From Candidatus Coatesiibacteriota bacterium (GTDB lineage: Bacteria > RBG-13-66-14): DNA of 9,080 nucleotides. Below, piece by piece: positions 6,921 to 9,080 of this stretch (positions are counted from its first letter, which is position 1; every line of letters begins with the position of its first letter). The notes under the pieces were generated by a model, which saw only the letters and a list, made by a program, of their open reading frames with translations, did not search any database and was not told the DNA's origin. The stretch covers positions 1-9,080 of the forward strand of contig WJMB01000067.1 of NCBI GenBank assembly GCA_014728185.1. The letters are read 5' to 3'. The position numbers and the translations under genes are program-made.

Positions 6921-7328
6921 ATGACCAACGTGGCCCTGCCCATCCTCGCCGGGGAAATCGCCCCGCGCTTCTGCTCCGCCCCCCAGTTCCTGGTGGTCGA
7001 GGTCGACGACGGCGCCTGGAAAGAGAGCCGCCGCCTGCCCAACCTAAGTCGAAACTGGGAGGAACTCCTCGACCTGCTGGCCGAGCAGACCGTCGAGGTC
7101 ATCATCTGCAACGGCTTCAACCGCGGTTATCTCGCCGGCGCCGAGGCCCGGGGGATCCGCATCATCCCGGGCATCGCCGGATCCATCGAGGTCGTGCTCG
7201 AGCACTATCTGGCCGGACGGATCGAGCGCCTGCGGTTGCCTTTCGGCCGCGGAAGGGGTCGCGGCATGGGACGTGGTCGCGGTGTTGGACGCCCGGGTCG
7301 CGGGAGACGCCCCCGGGGCGGGGCCTGA
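6921..7328 (+). CDS. NifX/NifB-C-terminal-like dinitrogenase iron-molybdenum cofactor family protein with Arg/Gly-rich tail
   Basis: This 135-residue protein starts at ATG 6921 with GAGGTGAAAG directly upstream. Residues about 3-103 follow the dinitrogenase iron-molybdenum cofactor family fold: VALPILAGEIAPRFCSAPQF at 4-23, a VEVIICNGFNRGYLAGAEA core, then IRIIPGIAGSIEVVLEHYLAG. Proteins of this RNase H-like family (NifX, NafY, NifB C-terminus) bind iron-sulfur or iron-molybdenum cofactor precursors. Stand-alone copies in anaerobes have no settled function. Residues about 109-135 form a very basic tail of GRG repeats (RLPFGRGRGRGMGRGRGVG) in place of the short C-terminus common in the family. 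No nif structural genes are in view, so a role in nitrogen fixation is not shown. Expression is probably sigma-54 dependent, pointing to an enhancer-binding activator responding to some environmental signal. Confidence 0.9.
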   Translation: MTNVALPILAGEIAPRFCSAPQFLVVEVDDGAWKESRRLPNLSRNWEELLDLLAEQTVEVIICNGFNRGYLAGAEARGIRIIPGIAGSIEVVLEHYLAGRIERLRLPFGRGRGRGMGRGRGVGRPGRGRRPRGGA

Positions 7329-8339
7329 TCGTTCAACGGCAAACGAGTCTTCCACCACTTTCAATCGAAGAGGTCGCTGATCGAGCTTGACATGACCTTG
7401 AACACCCTTGACGCGCGACTGATCAGCCCGTGTCTCGACGGAACTACCTCTTTGATACCTACCGCCATTAAAAGGCTGATCGATTTGTGGAAAATCCTGT
7501 TTGGCTTCATGGAACACGTTCGGACCAAATCAAGGCCGATATTGAAAGGCTCACAGAGCAGGTAGTCGTCGTCCGGGTACCTTGCGTTTTGATCCCGATA
7601 CTATCAAGCGCAGCCGCATTGCTTGTTATTGATTAGCTTATATGTCAGTTAGAAATCGAATGGCTGATAAATGCTCGCTGCGAAAACAATTGATAATTCA
7701 TAGTGCATACCCCTTGTCACCGCCATGCATTGACTGAGAATACATGACAGGCACCTCTGCTACTACGCGAGTAATATCAGCAGATTACAATTACATCGTG
7801 GTTCGAACAGTGGACAAGAGCCCTACTGTTTAGTTCATTGTGTCGTTACTCTTCTACGATCTGTCTGGGTCGATTCGTGGCAACAGGTTTTTCCTTGGTG
7901 CCGTGGTATGCCGGCTGGCAGTGTTCCCGACGGTCAGACAGGCAGCCGCACATGACGGGTAACGAGTCGAAGACCGGCTGTTGATCGCTTCGGTCACCGT
8001 GTCGGCCGGGAGCTGGATCGAGTTGACGGCGTTTCCAGTGTTTGACGGCAGTCACAACTCCCGGGCGGCACGATCAGTAGCCCCTGGTGTCGTCCGGTTT
8101 CCTGCGGATATCCCCATATTAGTCGACAAGCTTGCAGCTAGGAATGCGGCTCATGATTCGAGTGAGACACACTGACACTTTACTGCGATCTCCCGGCGGG
8201 ATGCGCCTGGTCAGCAAAGAGCCGCTGTTCCCCGTGCCTTGATTGCGGGCGATCATGAAAACAACCCAATCGACACATATTTCAACAAGCGACCTGGAGT
8301 AACGAGGTCGAACCAAGCACACAGGATAAAGGAGCCAAC
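7329..8339. other. Long, lower-GC region without a convincing gene
   Basis: About 1 kb separates the sigma-54-driven gene from the DUF5320 gene. Base composition is visibly less GC-rich, especially 7430-7850, and all frames are broken by stops. The best small frames are ATG 7392 to TAG 7565 (57 codons) and GTG 7487 to TAG 7636 (50 codons). Neither has a good ribosome site or a recognisable product. The latter continues a frame broken by TAA at 7469 and could be gene debris. GGTTCGAAC near 7800 looks like a tRNA T-loop but its stem does not pair. I found no clear promoter for the downstream gene, terminator, riboswitch or repeat array. Confidence 0.6.
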
Positions 8340-8639
8340 ATGCCTGGCAGAGATAACACCGGACCCCGGGGTCGTGGACCCCGCACCGGCCGCGGTCTGG
8401 GCGACTGCGGACCCAACGAGAAAACCCCAGTGAACGATCAGGAACCGCGCGGTCTCGGTCGCGGCGGCCGCCCCTGGGGCGGCGGTCGAGGCTGGGGCGG
8501 CGGTCGGGGACGCGGCCGCGGCTTCGGACGGGGCTTCGGTATGGGCAATGGCCTGGGCGTGCGCCGCCGCGGCGCCTACCCCGAAGATGAACTCCCCCCG
8601 GAGGACAAGCCGTCCAAGGACGACACCCCGGAAAACTAG
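8340..8639 (+). CDS. DUF5320-type Gly/Arg-rich small protein
   Basis: This 99-residue protein starts at ATG 8340 after a strong AAAGGAG (8328-8334). The N-terminus MPGRDNTGPRGRGPRTGRG, followed by a Cys at residue 23, fits the pattern of DUF5320 proteins (MPxxDxTGPxGxGPxTGRGxGxC), which are commonly found beside dinitrogenase iron-molybdenum cofactor family genes in anaerobes. Residues about 36-75 are almost entirely Gly, Arg and Trp/Phe (GGGRGWGGGRGRGRGFGRGF). The C-terminal 25 residues turn sharply acidic (YPEDELPPEDKPSKDD). No catalytic motif is present; the protein is probably flexible. The next gene begins 29 bases after the stop, so they likely share a transcript. Function is unknown for the family; a metal- or cofactor-handling accessory role is inferred from context. 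Confidence 0.88.
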   Translation: MPGRDNTGPRGRGPRTGRGLGDCGPNEKTPVNDQEPRGLGRGGRPWGGGRGWGGGRGRGRGFGRGFGMGNGLGVRRRGAYPEDELPPEDKPSKDDTPEN

Positions 8640-8668
8640 CCTTTTCTACAACGAAAGGAACCCGATAG

Positions 8669-9055
8669 ATGGCAGACAAGTTGCGCATCGCCGTTGCCGC
8701 CGAGGCCGACCGGGGCTTGGACGCCCCGGTAAGCGCCCACTTCGGTCGCTGCCCCTGGTACGTAATCTGCGAGGTCGAGGACGGCCGGACCGTCGCCGTG
8801 GAAAACCTGGCCAACCCGCATTTCCAGGCCCACCGCCCCGGTGAGGTGCCCCGCTTCATCAAGGAGCAGGGGGTCGACGTGATGCTCTCCGGCGGCATGG
8901 GACGCCGCGCCCTGGAGCTCTTCGCCTCCTTCGGCATCGCCGTGGCCACCGGCGCCGCCGGCACCGCGGGCCGGACCATCGAGGCCTATCTGGCCGGCCG
9001 CCTGCACGGCGACGACCCCTGCGCCGGTCACGGTCACGGCGACTGCGACCACTAG
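8669..9055 (+). CDS. Dinitrogenase iron-molybdenum cofactor family protein with His/Cys-rich tail
   Basis: This complete 128-residue protein starts at ATG 8669, with AAAGGAA at 8654-8660. It follows the family closely: LRIAVAAEADRGLDAPVSAH at the start, then FGRCPWYVICEVEDG, a central VDVMLSGGMGRRALELFASF and the closing GAAGTAGRTIEAYLAGRL. The SAHFGR segment and the GGMG loop are typical of the NifX-like fold. The last dozen residues (CAGHGHGDCDH) are a His/Cys cluster likely to bind a metal; similar tails are seen in stand-alone members. It differs clearly from the family member at 6921, which ends in an Arg/Gly tail instead. With the DUF5320 gene it forms an apparent two-gene unit. Family assignment is firm; physiological role is open. 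Confidence 0.94.
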   Translation: MADKLRIAVAAEADRGLDAPVSAHFGRCPWYVICEVEDGRTVAVENLANPHFQAHRPGEVPRFIKEQGVDVMLSGGMGRRALELFASFGIAVATGAAGTAGRTIEAYLAGRLHGDDPCAGHGHGDCDH

Positions 9056-9080
9056 ACCCACACTACAGCCTCCCCCCAGC

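Noticed and set aside
7795..7815. tRNA-like T-loop GGTTCGAAC
   Set aside because: The flanking bases do not form a T-stem on either strand and no acceptor or anticodon arm can be placed around it.
7846..8175. Small open frames on both strands upstream of the DUF5320 gene
   Set aside because: They lack ribosome sites, overlap one another on opposite strands and have no recognisable product.
8209..8224. GG-N10-GC spacing (TGGTCAGCAAAGAGCC) as a sigma-54 promoter for the DUF5320 gene
   Set aside because: Only the GG and GC and one or two other positions fit; the TTGC and CAC parts are missing, so it is probably chance.
8119..8979. Open frame of 286 codons on the minus strand across the DUF5320 gene
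   Set aside because: It overlaps two recognisable plus-strand genes and the intergenic gap, and its translation is Arg/Pro-rich shadow sequence.

Overview
The window is GC-rich bacterial chromosomal DNA with dense, strongly GC3-biased coding. Two signal-peptide proteins with extracellular-type domains, a signal-transduction TPR protein and a cluster of nitrogenase-cofactor-binding-like proteins with a sigma-54 promoter suggest a free-living, probably anaerobic bacterium. The lineage is not fixed by the sequence. An uncultivated candidate phylum (Coatesbacteria-like) is my guess from the protein style only. I see no rRNA, tRNA, CRISPR array, transposase or phage gene.

Left part (1-3800). A secreted Asp-box (BNR-like) protein with an M28-peptidase-like segment is transcribed leftward and runs off the left edge. 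Diverging from it is a complete secreted VIT + von Willebrand A protein (1457-3574). The 616-base divergent gap carries two good back-to-back sigma-70-type promoters. It also holds a large inverted repeat (930-1041) whose 22-base arms each contain a perfect -24/-12 (sigma-54) consensus. A second copy of this element, with a different loop, sits downstream of the VIT/VWA gene at 3624-3706. A 13-bp perfect palindrome (3768-3793) follows and probably terminates both converging genes.

Middle (3813-6641, minus strand). One large gene encodes a STAND/MalT-type regulator-like protein: a P-loop-type domain with degenerate Walker A and B motifs, a winged-helix-like region and a long TPR superhelix. 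Its start is best placed at GTG 6641, downstream of a plausible sigma-70 promoter.

Right part (6750-9080, plus strand). A canonical sigma-54 promoter (6883-6898), preceded by helically phased GTTTCA repeats, drives a NifX/NifB-C-terminal-like (dinitrogenase iron-molybdenum cofactor family) protein with an unusual Arg/Gly-rich tail. After about 1 kb of lower-GC, apparently gene-poor DNA come a DUF5320-type Gly/Arg-rich small protein and a second cofactor-family protein with a His/Cys-rich tail, probably co-transcribed. NifX-like + DUF5320 + NifX-like is a set known from anaerobes, and its job is not well defined.

The most notable signals are the repeated inverted element with embedded sigma-54 consensus in all four arms, the phased upstream repeats at the sigma-54 promoter, the degenerate ATPase and the Arg/Gly-rich tails shared by two neighbouring gene products.
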